From NCBI GenBank assembly GCA_003249935.1, contig QKHT01000304.1, forward strand, positions 1 through 52,036: 52,036 nucleotides of DNA, read 5' to 3'. Shown in pieces: positions 9,371-18,337 of this stretch (positions are counted from its first letter, which is position 1; each line of letters opens with the position of its first letter). Position numbers and translations under genes: made by a program. The notes below the pieces were generated by a model, which saw only the letters and a program-made list of their open reading frames with translations, searched no databases and was not told the origin of the DNA. The stretch is from Bacteroidota bacterium (GTDB taxonomy: Bacteria > Bacteroidota > Bacteroidia > Bacteroidales > UBA5342).

Positions 9371-9400
9371 AATTTACCGGGCAGTAGTATTTGTTAATGA

Positions 9401-10246
9401 TTAATTTGCAGTAAGTAACTGCGATGCTATGAGTTTGGTTACAGTGTTAAAGAATCTTTTACGTCCATAGCCCAACACCCACTGTATGCCTTTAACGCCG
9501 TTCGTAAGAAACATTTCGTCGGCATTGTTTATTTGGTGCGGATATACAGGCTGACTGTCGATAACCTCGAAACCGACCTCCGAAGCAATTTTTATAACAA
9601 TACCACGCATTACGCCTTCAATGCAACCTGATGAAAGTGGTGGCGTAATAATGGTTTTGCCAAATACCAAAAATAGGTTAGATGAAGTAGATTCAACTAA
9701 TTCGCCCCGGTGGTTGAGCAGTATCGCATCATCCAGATTGTTGCGTTTTGCCCAATCGGCTGCAAGAACATAATTGATGGAACTAAGTGTTTTAAACCTG
9801 CTGAAAACCGAAGGTTCTTTTCCAATTTGGGTGCAGAGGTCGGTAAGCATCCCGTTATGGTTTAATTCAAATGGTTTGCCTTCAATTGGTTCGGCCAAAG
9901 CCATATACATAATGCCATTATCGGTTGGTGCAAATTTACCGCCCGGATTGCGCCAAACAGTAAGTCGAATTCGATTGAGCGTAAAATTTCGTTGTTTGTT
10001 AAGCAGTTGAGTAATCTGGCGGAATAGCTTTTCTTTCGAAAAATCGGTAGTTGGTTCAAACCCAAGTGCTTCCAAGCCATTGGAGAGCCTGGCAAAATGA
10101 CGATCAAAAAAATAGATATTCGAACCGGTGGCACACATGCTCTCATACAGGCCATCGCCATACAGAAACCCGCGATTGGGGTGGGGAAGTACAAATGTAG
10201 CTTCTTGTGATAGTTTCCCATTGAATAAAATGTACCGGTTAGTCAT
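9401..10246 (-). CDS. Class IV PLP aminotransferase / aminodeoxychorismate lyase-like (PabC-like)
   Basis: This 281-residue protein has the fold-type IV PLP enzyme features. It begins with RYILFNGK and GFLYGDGLYESM, then has FDRHFARLSNGL (phosphate and substrate side). The Schiff-base lysine is in RFKTLSSINYVLAA, followed by DAILLNHRGELVESTSSNLF and the C-terminal PLSSGCIEGVMR. These distinguish the family shared by branched-chain aminotransferase, D-amino acid aminotransferase and 4-amino-4-deoxychorismate lyase. The KTLxxxNYVLA form and length favour a PabC-like lyase of folate synthesis, but a D-amino acid aminotransferase cannot be excluded. It follows the HAD phosphatase gene by 24 nt in the same direction. 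Confidence 0.8.
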   Translation of the reverse strand: MTNRYILFNGKLSQEATFVLPHPNRGFLYGDGLYESMCATGSNIYFFDRHFARLSNGLEALGFEPTTDFSKEKLFRQITQLLNKQRNFTLNRIRLTVWRNPGGKFAPTDNGIMYMALAEPIEGKPFELNHNGMLTDLCTQIGKEPSVFSRFKTLSSINYVLAADWAKRNNLDDAILLNHRGELVESTSSNLFLVFGKTIITPPLSSGCIEGVMRGIVIKIASEVGFEVIDSQPVYPHQINNADEMFLTNGVKGIQWVLGYGRKRFFNTVTKLIASQLLTAN

Positions 10247-10270
10247 TATTTTGTTTTGATTATGAGATAA

Positions 10271-10774
10271 TTATGCTTTTTTCATATCTTTTACAATCTG
10301 TACGCTGGTTGGTAAAAAATTGTCGTTGGTTTTTACTTTATAACAGTGCAATCCCGATTTTTTACCAGCTTCAATATCGCGGTTATGGTCGCCAATCATT
10401 ACCGATAAGTTGCGGTCGATATTGTAGATGGCTATTGCTTTTTCTATATTCTGGTTGCCTGGTTTTCTGCACAAACATTTCTCTACCTCATCGTGATGCG
10501 GGCAGTAGAATATGTCGGTAAGAACCACCCCGAAATTTTTTAGTAGTTGAGCCATTTTTTCATGTACGTTGGCTACATCTTCATGGGTGTACACGCCCTT
10601 AGCGATTCCGCCCTGATTGGTTATTACAATGAGTAAAAATCCATCGTCCTGTAGTAATTTTAATCCTTCGCCTACACCTTGGTTCAAAGCAAAATGCTCT
10701 TTTTTATAAATATAGTAATGGCCTTCGTCACTGTTTATAACACCGTCGCGATCGAGAAATACGGCTTTGTTCAT
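10271..10774 (-). CDS. GmhB-like HAD-IIIA phosphatase
   Basis: This 167-residue HAD enzyme has the catalytic pair D8/D10 in FLDRDGVIN, motif II in VITNQGG, the zinc-finger-like loop CPHHDEVEKCLCRKP (Cys/His ligands) and motif IV in MIGDHNRDIEAG. These fit D-glycero-D-manno-heptose-1,7-bisphosphate 7-phosphatase or the histidinol-phosphatase half of HisB. Without heptose genes nearby, substrate assignment stays open. It starts with an ATGA overlap on the rhomboid stop, so translation is probably coupled, and it is followed closely by the PabC-like gene. Length is close to GmhB (about 190) but slightly short. Confidence 0.82.
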   Translation of the reverse strand: MNKAVFLDRDGVINSDEGHYYIYKKEHFALNQGVGEGLKLLQDDGFLLIVITNQGGIAKGVYTHEDVANVHEKMAQLLKNFGVVLTDIFYCPHHDEVEKCLCRKPGNQNIEKAIAIYNIDRNLSVMIGDHNRDIEAGKKSGLHCYKVKTNDNFLPTSVQIVKDMKKA

Positions 10775-11385
10775 AAATGTACTGATGTTAAGTTTGCTAA
10801 AAATAGAAATATAGACTCTGGTTTAATTAAAACCGGAAATATCAATCCGAAAATTGCACCAAAAAGATGTGCATCGTGTCCTGTATTATCGTTGTTTTTT
10901 TTATTCATGGTGTACGAATAGTAGAGATAACCTGCACCAAACAGTATCCCCGGAATCGGAATGATTCCAAAGAAGTAAAGCATGGTCCATGGCTCAAAGA
11001 AAATATTTGCAAAAACCACTGCCGAAACCGCCCCTGATGCACCCAATGCATTGTAATAGTAGTTGTTGCTGTGTTTTTTTAATGCGTATAGCGACGATAC
11101 AGGTAGGGCTGCAAAATACATTACAATGAAGAGCATGGTTGGGTAGGGCGTTAAAAAATCGCCAAAATTGCGAATAATAGCGTGTCCAAACGAGAATAAT
11201 ACAAGCATATTAACAAGCAAATGCGACCAATCGGCATGGATAAATCCATGCGTAAACATACGCGAATACTCTTTTTTATGAACCACATTGTATGGATTGA
11301 AAATGAGCTTGTTGATTACCGAATTGTCATTAAACCCTTTGTAGCTTATTATAACTGTAAATACGATAAGTGTAAGTAAAAACAT
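10771..11385 (-). CDS. Rhomboid-family intramembrane serine protease
   Basis: From the ATG at 11385 this is a 204-residue polytopic membrane protein with about six hydrophobic segments. It has the rhomboid motifs HADWSHLLVNM (oxyanion-side HxxxN), the catalytic Ser in LGASGAVSA and the catalytic His in HDAHLFGAIFG. It should cleave transmembrane segments of unknown client proteins within the inner membrane. I chose 11385 over the longer reading at 11436. The latter overlaps the upstream gene by 46 nt and adds a basic, non-family stretch, while 11385 starts 5 nt after the upstream stop behind an A-rich leader. It overlaps the HAD phosphatase start by 4 nt. Confidence 0.87.
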   Translation of the reverse strand: MFLLTLIVFTVIISYKGFNDNSVINKLIFNPYNVVHKKEYSRMFTHGFIHADWSHLLVNMLVLFSFGHAIIRNFGDFLTPYPTMLFIVMYFAALPVSSLYALKKHSNNYYYNALGASGAVSAVVFANIFFEPWTMLYFFGIIPIPGILFGAGYLYYSYTMNKKNNDNTGHDAHLFGAIFGLIFPVLIKPESIFLFLANLTSVHL

Positions 11386-11390
11386 TCTTT

Positions 11391-12260
11391 TTAATTTGTA
11401 ATGATACCCTTTTCGGAAAACGGACATTGAATCCATTGGTTGTTAATAAACTCAGTGACAGATGTTAATCCTGCTTCGTTTAGTAATCGTGCTGCACGTT
11501 GCATCCCTAATACCATAAGTCCACTGTCGTGCGTGTCTGAATTTATGGTTATTCTGGCTCTATTGTTCTTTAAAGTTTTGAAAAATTGTTTATGAGGATA
11601 TAATATTCCAAGTTTATCGATCGATTTTGTGTTAATCTCGATAATATAATCTTTTTCAATGGCATAATGAATTACTTCATTCATTAAACTTGTATACCAT
11701 GGTTCGTTAATATCGAAATATCGTTTGCCATGCTGATATATTTTGTCTATGTGACCAACTATTTCGAAACCACCAAGTTCAAGCATTTTAAGCGATGTAT
11801 TGCAATAGGTTTTAACTAATTTCCTAATATCGTTTCCGAAAATTTCTTTAACACCTTTATCGAACGATTCGTCGGGGCCGTCAATGGCCCAAATTTCTCC
11901 ATCTTCGAATTTTGCCAGATAATGGATTGATCCAATAATGTAATCCGTTGGGGCACTTGATATAATTTCGGAATGGGCACTCCAGCTATTTTCAATAAAA
12001 TCGGCTTCGAGACCACAATATATTTTAATTTTACCAGCGTAGGTCTCTTTTACCCTGTTCACTTCGGTAAAATACCGGTTCAATACTTCGGGGTCTATGT
12101 TCCAGCGCGACTTAAAAGGTGCCGGTGCATGACCCGAGAAACCCAATATACTTACATTATTGTCAATAGCTTCATTTACAAAAGCTTCTACAGTACTTCT
12201 TGCATCACAAAACTCAGTATGACAGTGATAGTTTGTCCAACTCATATTACTTTCATTCAT
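11391..12260 (-). CDS. PHP-family histidinol-phosphatase-like phosphoesterase
   Basis: This protein of about 284-289 residues shows PHP metal-binding motifs. These are NYHCHTEFCDA at the N terminus, LGFSGHAP, GLEADFI, IIGSIHYL, IVGHIDKI and a C-terminal NSDTHD. They match the HisK-type histidinol-phosphatase, which dephosphorylates L-histidinol phosphate in histidine synthesis. Because PHP enzymes vary, other phosphoesters are possible, and no other his gene is present here. M1 (12260) and M6 (12245) are both possible starts. A TAnnTTTG box on the minus strand at 12270-12263 predicts transcription start near 12256, which favours M6. It heads a four-gene unit with rhomboid, HAD phosphatase and PabC-like genes. 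Confidence 0.83.
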   Translation of the reverse strand: MNESNMSWTNYHCHTEFCDARSTVEAFVNEAIDNNVSILGFSGHAPAPFKSRWNIDPEVLNRYFTEVNRVKETYAGKIKIYCGLEADFIENSWSAHSEIISSAPTDYIIGSIHYLAKFEDGEIWAIDGPDESFDKGVKEIFGNDIRKLVKTYCNTSLKMLELGGFEIVGHIDKIYQHGKRYFDINEPWYTSLMNEVIHYAIEKDYIIEINTKSIDKLGILYPHKQFFKTLKNNRARITINSDTHDSGLMVLGMQRAARLLNEAGLTSVTEFINNQWIQCPFSEKGIITN

Positions 12261-12262
12261 TA

Positions 12263-12270
12263 CAAAAATA
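12263..12270 (-). promoter_or_regulatory. Candidate -7 element for the PHP operon
   Basis: The minus strand reads TATTTTTG, an exact TAnnTTTG match, 17 nt before the M6 start codon at 12245. I see no clear TTG at -33. Confidence 0.35.
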
Positions 12271-12314
12271 GTTTATTTATTGCATTTGGCGTGTAATGGT
12301 GTTAAAAGTTCGCG

Positions 12315-12348
12315 TAAAAAAAGCGTTACCGAATATTGGTAACGCTTT
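12315..12348 (-). terminator. Intrinsic terminator of the class I aminotransferase gene
   Basis: AAAGCGTTACC (12320-12330) and GGTAACGCTTT (12338-12348) form a perfect 11-bp stem with a 7-nt loop. On the minus strand it is followed by a T run (A run 12316-12322). It lies just after the stop at 12370. Confidence 0.88.
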
Positions 12349-12369
12349 ATGTTTCTGATACTATGTGAA

Positions 12370-13665
12370 TTAGTTTTTTGAAAGTTCTTTACACGCTTCC
12401 AATATTCCGTCGAATAGTGGTTTTATGTTCTTTACAGATACCGAAGAATAGGCAATACGTAAAAGATTCCCAAAACAGATTACACCAATTCCGTATTTTT
12501 TTATCAAAAGCTGGCGGGTTTCTTCTCCATCCAGACCATTGGCTAATTCAATACACATAAAATACCCTGAATTGTAAGGTAATGCGTTGAAATATTGTTT
12601 GTAGCTCTCGTTTTCGAGTACGGCTTTTACCTCGTTGTAGCGCGATTGCATAATTTCGAATTTTTCCTTCTTTTCGCCGGCATATTCGGTCGATGTAAAT
12701 GCTTCCATCAACAGCGATTGAGACAGGTTGGAGGCGTTGCTGATATTTCCACGAACTGCACCTGCGGTTTTACTTTCGAGTGCACCGTAAAGTGCTGCAT
12801 TTCCGCCCTTTATGGCATACGTCATGAATCCAACCCTGAAACCCCAAACATAGTCTTCTTTTGTCGGACCATCGCATTTAACAACCAAAACATTTTCGCT
12901 CAGTTCGGCCATGTATGAAAGAGCCGATTCCAACTCCACACCATGTTCGTAAACCAATCCAAAATATGCATCGTCAAGCACTGCAATTACCTTATTCCCC
13001 TTGTCGGCCGAGGCTTTAATTGCTTCAACAATATCCTGCATTTCCGATACTGTTGGGGTATAGCCGCTTGGGTTATTCGGGAAATTGAGAACGACTATTT
13101 TTTTTCCAATAGGACCTTCGAGCAGAGTTTCGCGCAAAGCCCGGGTGTCGTGCTTCCCGTTTTTAAAGAGGTTGTATTGTTTTAAGTTGGCACCGTATCC
13201 ATTACCCAATACCAAATCGTAATTATCCCAGTAAAAACTTGGAATAATTACTTCATCGCCGTCATTTACAAACATGAATCCAACCATGCTGATGCCATGG
13301 GTTAGGGCATTTGTAACTACAGGCAACGAAATCTCTTTATTGGCAAGCGATGGGTTTTTTTCGTAAATCATTTCCTTCCAGCGTTTGCGTATGTCGGGGC
13401 GGCCAAAACTTGGTGCATATGGAAATACTTTGCCTGCATCGAGATTTACCTTCGACGCAATTGATTTCAACCGCATTGGTGTGCCATCATCGTCAACAGC
13501 TGTTCCGATGGTTGCGTTAATTTTTGCACTGGCCGCTTCGGCCGATTGGCCCAGAATACCTTTTTTGGGGAAGTAGATTTCCTGACCTCTTGTTGAGAGC
13601 ATTTCAAATACGCCCGGATTGTTTGCCAAAATGGCATCGTTTAATTCTTTTGCTTGTGAATTCAT
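12370..13665 (-). CDS. PLP-dependent class I/II aminotransferase
   Basis: This 431-residue cytoplasmic enzyme has fold-type I features: LPVVTNALTHGISMVG, VIIPSFYWDNYDL, the NFPNNPSGYTP substrate/PLP loop, VLDDAYFGL and the PLP-lysine segment VKCDGPTKEDYVWGFRVGF. The conserved arginine near the C terminus is in LLRIAYSSV. It looks like an aspartate/aromatic-type aminotransferase of about 430 residues, common in Bacteroidota, but the amino-acid substrate cannot be read from sequence. It is monocistronic: a near-perfect promoter lies at 13706-13736 and a terminator immediately after the stop. Confidence 0.88.
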   Translation of the reverse strand: MNSQAKELNDAILANNPGVFEMLSTRGQEIYFPKKGILGQSAEAASAKINATIGTAVDDDGTPMRLKSIASKVNLDAGKVFPYAPSFGRPDIRKRWKEMIYEKNPSLANKEISLPVVTNALTHGISMVGFMFVNDGDEVIIPSFYWDNYDLVLGNGYGANLKQYNLFKNGKHDTRALRETLLEGPIGKKIVVLNFPNNPSGYTPTVSEMQDIVEAIKASADKGNKVIAVLDDAYFGLVYEHGVELESALSYMAELSENVLVVKCDGPTKEDYVWGFRVGFMTYAIKGGNAALYGALESKTAGAVRGNISNASNLSQSLLMEAFTSTEYAGEKKEKFEIMQSRYNEVKAVLENESYKQYFNALPYNSGYFMCIELANGLDGEETRQLLIKKYGIGVICFGNLLRIAYSSVSVKNIKPLFDGILEACKELSKN

Positions 13666-13705
13666 ATATTATTTTACTTTATCCCAATGTAATACTGTCC
13701 GATTG

Positions 13706-13736
13706 CAAAATTATGACACCAATCAATAGGAACAAA
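13706..13736 (-). promoter_or_regulatory. Bacteroidota promoter of the class I aminotransferase
   Basis: On the minus strand TTTG (13736-13733) is followed after exactly 19 bp by TAATTTTG (13713-13706), an exact match to TTTG-N19-TAnnTTTG. Transcription should begin near 13699, about 34 nt before the start codon. Confidence 0.75.
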
Positions 13737-13836
13737 ACAAATTCGCGTCTAATGTTAATATTTATTGTTATTTAATGGATTTCTGTATAAGAATATTGTT
13801 TCTACAATTGATTCAGGATTTCAATCTGATTTTTAA

Positions 13837-13844
13837 TACTTTTG
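13837..13844 (+). promoter_or_regulatory. -7 element of gldA
   Basis: TACTTTTG is an exact TAnnTTTG match. Predicted +1 is near 13851, so the in-frame ATG at 13842 would lie inside the promoter; this supports the start at 13869. A -33 TTG at the usual distance is not evident. Confidence 0.5.
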
Positions 13845-13868
13845 TTTCGGGTTAAAATAGTTAGATTA

Positions 13869-14768
13869 ATGATTGAAATTAATGCAGTTTCGAAACGGTT
13901 TGGATCAACCGAGGCACTAAAAAATGTGTCGTTTAATGTTGGTGCTGGTGAAATTGTAGGGTTTCTTGGTCCTAATGGAGCCGGAAAGTCGACGATGATG
14001 AAAATTATTACCGGTTTTTTGTCGGCCGATAGTGGCACTGTTAATATTAACGGTGTTACTGTTGCTCAAGGTAAAACCAAGCATCTGCTCTCTGTTGGAT
14101 ATCTGCCCGAAAACAACCCGTTGTATCCGGATATGATAGTTAGGGAATACCTCGAATATGCAGTTGGCTTTTATCCGGCACAAACCATAAACCCCGGTCG
14201 GATTGACGAAATAATTTCCATAACAGGTCTTGAGCGTGTGGTTTCAAAGCTTTCCGGTTCACTTTCAAAAGGTTATCGGCAACGACTCGGGCTGGCTCAG
14301 GCAATACTTCATAACCCCGATGTTCTTATTTTGGATGAACCAACAACAGGTTTGGATCCGAACCAAATTTTGGAGGTTAGGCGGCTCATTTTGGAATTAG
14401 GACAATCGAAAACAATATTGCTATCGACTCATATTATGCAGGAAGTAAAGGCATTATGCAGTAGAACGATTATAATGCATAATGGCATATTGGTTGCCGA
14501 TAGCTCTGCCGGTGAAACTTTCGAAAATCCAATAACCGAAATAGAATTGCAATTGCTGCATCCTGCTTCGGTTGGCGATTTGCAAAAAATTAAAGGCGTT
14601 ACCGCAGTTGAGCCGATGCCCCAAAACCGGTTTGTTATAAAAACGAGAGAGCCGGAATTGAGGCCTGCTATTTTTGAAGCGTGCGTTGCGATGCAAAATC
14701 CTATTTTATTGTTAAATAAAAAAGAACAATCGCTCGAAGCTGTATTTCGTGAACTTACAACTTCTTAA
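13869..14768 (+). CDS. gldA: Gliding-motility ABC transporter ATPase GldA
   Basis: This 299-residue ABC ATPase has Walker A GPNGAGKST, signature LSKGYRQRLGLAQA and Walker B VLILDEPTTGLDPNQ. It has a C-terminal extension ending in SLEAVFRELT, as in GldA-type CcmA-family ATPases. In Flavobacterium GldA works with the membrane proteins GldF and GldG in gliding and secretion-linked functions. Many Bacteroidota use homologues as general ABC-2 exporters, and neither gldF nor gldG is adjacent here. I started the gene at the second ATG (MIEINAVSKRFG) because the first one overlaps the -7 box. It converges on the response regulator gene with 7 nt between the stops. Confidence 0.82.
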   Translation: MIEINAVSKRFGSTEALKNVSFNVGAGEIVGFLGPNGAGKSTMMKIITGFLSADSGTVNINGVTVAQGKTKHLLSVGYLPENNPLYPDMIVREYLEYAVGFYPAQTINPGRIDEIISITGLERVVSKLSGSLSKGYRQRLGLAQAILHNPDVLILDEPTTGLDPNQILEVRRLILELGQSKTILLSTHIMQEVKALCSRTIIMHNGILVADSSAGETFENPITEIELQLLHPASVGDLQKIKGVTAVEPMPQNRFVIKTREPELRPAIFEACVAMQNPILLLNKKEQSLEAVFRELTTS

Positions 14769-14775
14769 TACCACG

Positions 14776-15432
14776 TTAAATTTCAACATATCCTTTTTGA
14801 ATGCCGAAACGTATCAGGCCGGCAATATTTTTAACATCACACTTCAGAAACAGGTTTCGGCGATGTGTTTCAATCGTATTCAGACTTTTGTGTATCTTTT
14901 CAGATATTTCTTTTGTCGAATAGCCTTCGTATATCAGTTGCATTACTTGAATCTCGCGGTTTGTAAGAACCAGATTTTCAGGTTCGCCTTCAATTCGATT
15001 TATATCAGACTGGTTAGTTTCATTTCCAACTTGTTCGCTAATAATAGAATCCATAAAAAAGTCGCCTTTTTTTAGTGATTCGAGCGCAAGTCCGAATTCG
15101 GTTTCTTTTGCCGATTTTGAAAGAATTGCCGATACCCGTCTGCGCATAAGCCTTTTGATAAGCCATGCCTCATTATGCATGGATAATACGATGATACGCA
15201 CAAATGGATGTGTTTGGTTCACTCGTTCGATGAGTTCCTGTCCGTTCATATGCGGCATTTCGAAATCGGTGACAAGAATATCGACTTTGTTGTCTTTAAT
15301 CAATTGATATGCTTCAACGCCGCTTGCGGCTTTACCAATCACTTCAAGCTCTTCAAATTGTTCGATTAATGTACAAATGCCGTTCAGTACATAAGGGTGA
15401 TCGTCGGCAACTACTACTTTTAGCTTATTCAT
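14776..15432 (-). CDS. NarL/FixJ-type response regulator
   Basis: This 218-residue regulator has an N-terminal receiver domain (D10-D11, phospho-acceptor D56 in VTDFEMPHMNG, the conserved S/T region around IIVLSMHNE, K near SKSAKE). The C-terminal LuxR/GerE helix-turn-helix reads LTNREIQVMQLIYEGYSTKEISEKIHKSLNTIETH. Its start overlaps the stop of the TPR histidine kinase gene by 8 nt, making the two a coupled two-component system. DNA targets are unknown. The pair lies downstream of dapF in the same direction. Confidence 0.93.
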   Translation of the reverse strand: MNKLKVVVADDHPYVLNGICTLIEQFEELEVIGKAASGVEAYQLIKDNKVDILVTDFEMPHMNGQELIERVNQTHPFVRIIVLSMHNEAWLIKRLMRRRVSAILSKSAKETEFGLALESLKKGDFFMDSIISEQVGNETNQSDINRIEGEPENLVLTNREIQVMQLIYEGYSTKEISEKIHKSLNTIETHRRNLFLKCDVKNIAGLIRFGIQKGYVEI

Positions 15433-17374
15433 TTGCGTCGATTATTTTGGATTTTAATGGGATTTCGATACTTATAAATGTGCCTTTGAGAGGCATAGAA
15501 TCGAACGATAATTTTGCATCGAGAAAATCGGTTCGCGACTGAATGTTTTTAATGCCAATTCCGTTTCTCTTTGCTTCGGTAATGTCGAACCCAACTCCGT
15601 TGTCTTCGATGGTTATGATGAGTGATTCATTATTTTTTACAATCTGAATTTCTACTTCCGATGCTTTTGCATGCTTATAGATATTTGTAAATATTTCCTG
15701 AATAACTCTGTAAAGTTGAATTCGGTAAATGTTGGACTGATATATATCCCAGTTTTTGGTTGGATAAACCGAATACGATACTTTGATGCCATTTTTAATC
15801 AGAATGTCTTCAAAAAGGTCTTCGACATTATCTTCCAGCGTTGCATTGTGAAAACTTGGCAGTACAAGATTGTGCGAAATTAATCGTACTTCCTGTGTTG
15901 TTTTATGAATCATCGATTTTATCATATTCACAAAATCTTGCGTTACAGATGTATAAGGTGTTGCTTCAAGTGTAAGTTTTATTCCTGCCAATGCGCCACC
16001 AACACCGTCATGTAACTCTTTCCCGATTCGATCACGCTCGAGTTCCTGACCTGTAAGCTGGGCTTTTGTGGCTCTTAATTGCGACTGGTTAATGTTGGTA
16101 ATCAATTTTTCCCTTGCTATTTCTTCCCGTTGTTGCAATATCGTCAGCTGATTCTTTGTTTTTGTTTTTCTGTTTCTATAGGCCAATCCAAACGCCACTG
16201 CGATGAATGCAATTATTATAACAAAAAAGTATTGTAAAAGTCTTATTTTCAGTTGTTTTTGTGTTTCAATAAAGCTGTTCAATTTTAAGATTTCGATCTC
16301 TTTTTCTTTTTGTTGAATTTCGAATTGTCTTGAAATATTTTCTGATACAAGACTCCTTTGAAATGTGCGTTCTGTGTTCATTTGTTGTATTGCACTGTTG
16401 AGGCACTGGGTGGCAGATTTTAAGTCGCCATTTTTTTCGTAAAATCTCGATTTTGTTAATTCCCAGTTAAATTTTTGAATATTTGAAACCTTATGCCAAT
16501 TTACAGTTGTATTTACCAATGCTATTACAGACTTAATCTCAGTTGTTCGGTTTAATTCATTGTAACTGCTTATAAGAGAGATGTAGCTTTCGAGTAAATT
16601 ATTGGTTTGCCCGGTTCGTTGCGCATAATGGATTGATTGAAATGCATAATTTATTGCTCTGATATATTCTGAGTTTGCGAAATTTATCACAGACAGACGT
16701 AATGCGGCTTTACCTTTTAAAAATATATACAAATTCGAATCGGGATATTTCATTATTTCTTTGAGGTAAAGTTGTGCCGAATCGGTGTTTTGCATGCTTG
16801 CATAGTACATCGCTTTGGTGTAATAGAGGTTAGCTGTTTTCTCAGGTTTAGCGATTTTTTTACCTATGGAATCGGCCGTTGTCAAATATTTCCAGGCTAA
16901 TTCAAATTGGTTATTGGCACTATATGTATTCGAAATATTGCAATAAATATCGAATTTGTTTTCGTTGTAGGTGGTAATTCGTTCGAGATTGTCAATAGCA
17001 GAAAAATAATTTTTAATCGCCAAATCATTATCCCCTAAATTGGTAAGTGCACGCCCCCTGAGATAGTAAACCTGAGCAAGTTGTGCTTTGGGTAACTCAT
17101 TCAATGATACGTTATTGGCAGTTTGTCCGGAGATAATGTTCTGCAACGCCATCTCTGCATATTTCAAAGATTTTTCCGGTGCTTCCTCGGTAAGCACTCT
17201 GGAAATTGTTATAGCGAGTTTTGTTTGGATATATTTTGGAAGATACTCAAGTCGTTTTTCGGCATCCTCAATAGCCACATTCTTTCCTCCAATAATAAGC
17301 GAGTCACCAACAGCACTATAAACTAATTGCTGAACAAAAAAGATAAACAGCAGAGTAAACGCTTTTTTTATCAC
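15425..17374 (-). CDS. TPR-containing sensor histidine kinase (NarX-like HisKA_3)
   Basis: This exported-sensor kinase has a signal or membrane-entry segment (IKKAFTLLFIFFVQQL), a periplasmic region of tetratricopeptide-like helical repeats (for example QVYYLRGRALTNLGDNDLAIKN) and one transmembrane helix (LLQYFFVIIIAFIAVAFGLAY). A cytoplasmic coiled coil, HisKA_3 with the histidine in RIGKELHDGVGGALAG, and HATPase_c with EDNGVGFDI complete it. An ATG-initiated reading from 17455 exists but overlaps dapF by 77 nt and puts 27 charged residues ahead of the signal sequence. The GTG at 17374, 4 nt after the dapF stop, gives a normal signal sequence, so I prefer it (649 residues). Its partner is the downstream NarL-type regulator. 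Confidence 0.85.
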   Translation of the reverse strand: MIKKAFTLLFIFFVQQLVYSAVGDSLIIGGKNVAIEDAEKRLEYLPKYIQTKLAITISRVLTEEAPEKSLKYAEMALQNIISGQTANNVSLNELPKAQLAQVYYLRGRALTNLGDNDLAIKNYFSAIDNLERITTYNENKFDIYCNISNTYSANNQFELAWKYLTTADSIGKKIAKPEKTANLYYTKAMYYASMQNTDSAQLYLKEIMKYPDSNLYIFLKGKAALRLSVINFANSEYIRAINYAFQSIHYAQRTGQTNNLLESYISLISSYNELNRTTEIKSVIALVNTTVNWHKVSNIQKFNWELTKSRFYEKNGDLKSATQCLNSAIQQMNTERTFQRSLVSENISRQFEIQQKEKEIEILKLNSFIETQKQLKIRLLQYFFVIIIAFIAVAFGLAYRNRKTKTKNQLTILQQREEIAREKLITNINQSQLRATKAQLTGQELERDRIGKELHDGVGGALAGIKLTLEATPYTSVTQDFVNMIKSMIHKTTQEVRLISHNLVLPSFHNATLEDNVEDLFEDILIKNGIKVSYSVYPTKNWDIYQSNIYRIQLYRVIQEIFTNIYKHAKASEVEIQIVKNNESLIITIEDNGVGFDITEAKRNGIGIKNIQSRTDFLDAKLSFDSMPLKGTFISIEIPLKSKIIDANE

Positions 17375-17378
17375 CTGA

Positions 17379-18164
17379 TTAGATTTCAATTTTGCCTTCA
17401 AAAACAAATTGGGCCGGCCCCTGTAGCCATACGTCGAAAAATTTTTCGGCATCATTCCTAAAAAATACCGAAATCCGGCCTCCTTTTGCCTGCAATTTTA
17501 CAGGAGAAATTACATTTTCGAAGAGCGTAGAATAAACAAGTGCTGTAGCCACACAACCGGTTCCACAAGCCAATGTTTCATCTTCAACACCGCGTTCATA
17601 GGTGCGGATATTAAGGTTGCCAGCGGAGTTCTCCTTGATAAAATTAATGTTTGCACCTTCCGGACCGAACCGATTATCCCACCTTTTTTTTCTCCCTTCT
17701 ACCTTAATATCGATGTTGTCGATATGATCCATGAATTGAACGAAATGAGGTACACCGGTATTTATTAACATGCCGTCCTCAAACCGGATCCCCGATTCGA
17801 TGTCGATCATTTTTATTCGTATATCGTCTTGCAAAACAATCGCTTCGTGGGAGCCATCAGCTGCAATAAAGTGAATCTGTTTGTCGGCTGTACATAATTT
17901 TTCGTCTATGGCAAATCGAACAATGCAGCGGCCTCCATTGCCGCACATCTCTGCTTCACCTCCATCACTGTTAAAGTAACGCATCCCAAAATCGTATCCC
18001 TCAGCCTTATTCAAAAGCATTAGCCCATCGGCTCCAACGCCAAAATTTCTATGACAAATGAAAGCAATCTGCTCCTTCGATAATGTATTGTATTCACCAT
18101 CAAGGTTATTTATCATTACAAAATCATTACCTGCACCGTGGTATTTTTTAAATGAAATCTGCAT
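17379..18164 (-). CDS. dapF: Diaminopimelate epimerase
   Basis: From the ATG at 18164 this is a 261-residue enzyme converting LL- to meso-diaminopimelate for lysine and peptidoglycan synthesis. The start KYHGAGNDFVM, the first catalytic cysteine C74 in MCGNGGRC and the second C200 in LACGTGCVA are all present. So are GVGADGLM and FNSDGGEAEMCGNG. A longer in-frame reading to 18251 adds 29 non-family residues and is rejected. The stop lies 4 nt before the preferred start of the TPR kinase, so the three minus-strand genes probably form one unit. Such linkage of a cell-wall precursor gene to a two-component system may be incidental. Confidence 0.95.
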   Translation of the reverse strand: MQISFKKYHGAGNDFVMINNLDGEYNTLSKEQIAFICHRNFGVGADGLMLLNKAEGYDFGMRYFNSDGGEAEMCGNGGRCIVRFAIDEKLCTADKQIHFIAADGSHEAIVLQDDIRIKMIDIESGIRFEDGMLINTGVPHFVQFMDHIDNIDIKVEGRKKRWDNRFGPEGANINFIKENSAGNLNIRTYERGVEDETLACGTGCVATALVYSTLFENVISPVKLQAKGGRISVFFRNDAEKFFDVWLQGPAQFVFEGKIEI

Positions 18165-18337
18165 TTTCGTTTTTATTTTTGAGCGTTTAAATCTATTAAA
18201 AAAAGTGATACAAACTTTCTTTTGAGAATAATAAAAAACCGTTAATACCAATTAATAAGAATTAAATAGAATAATTTGATTTAATCTTGTGGAACGTTTT
18301 TTGATCTCAGCCGTATAGTATAACGTAAAATAATTAA

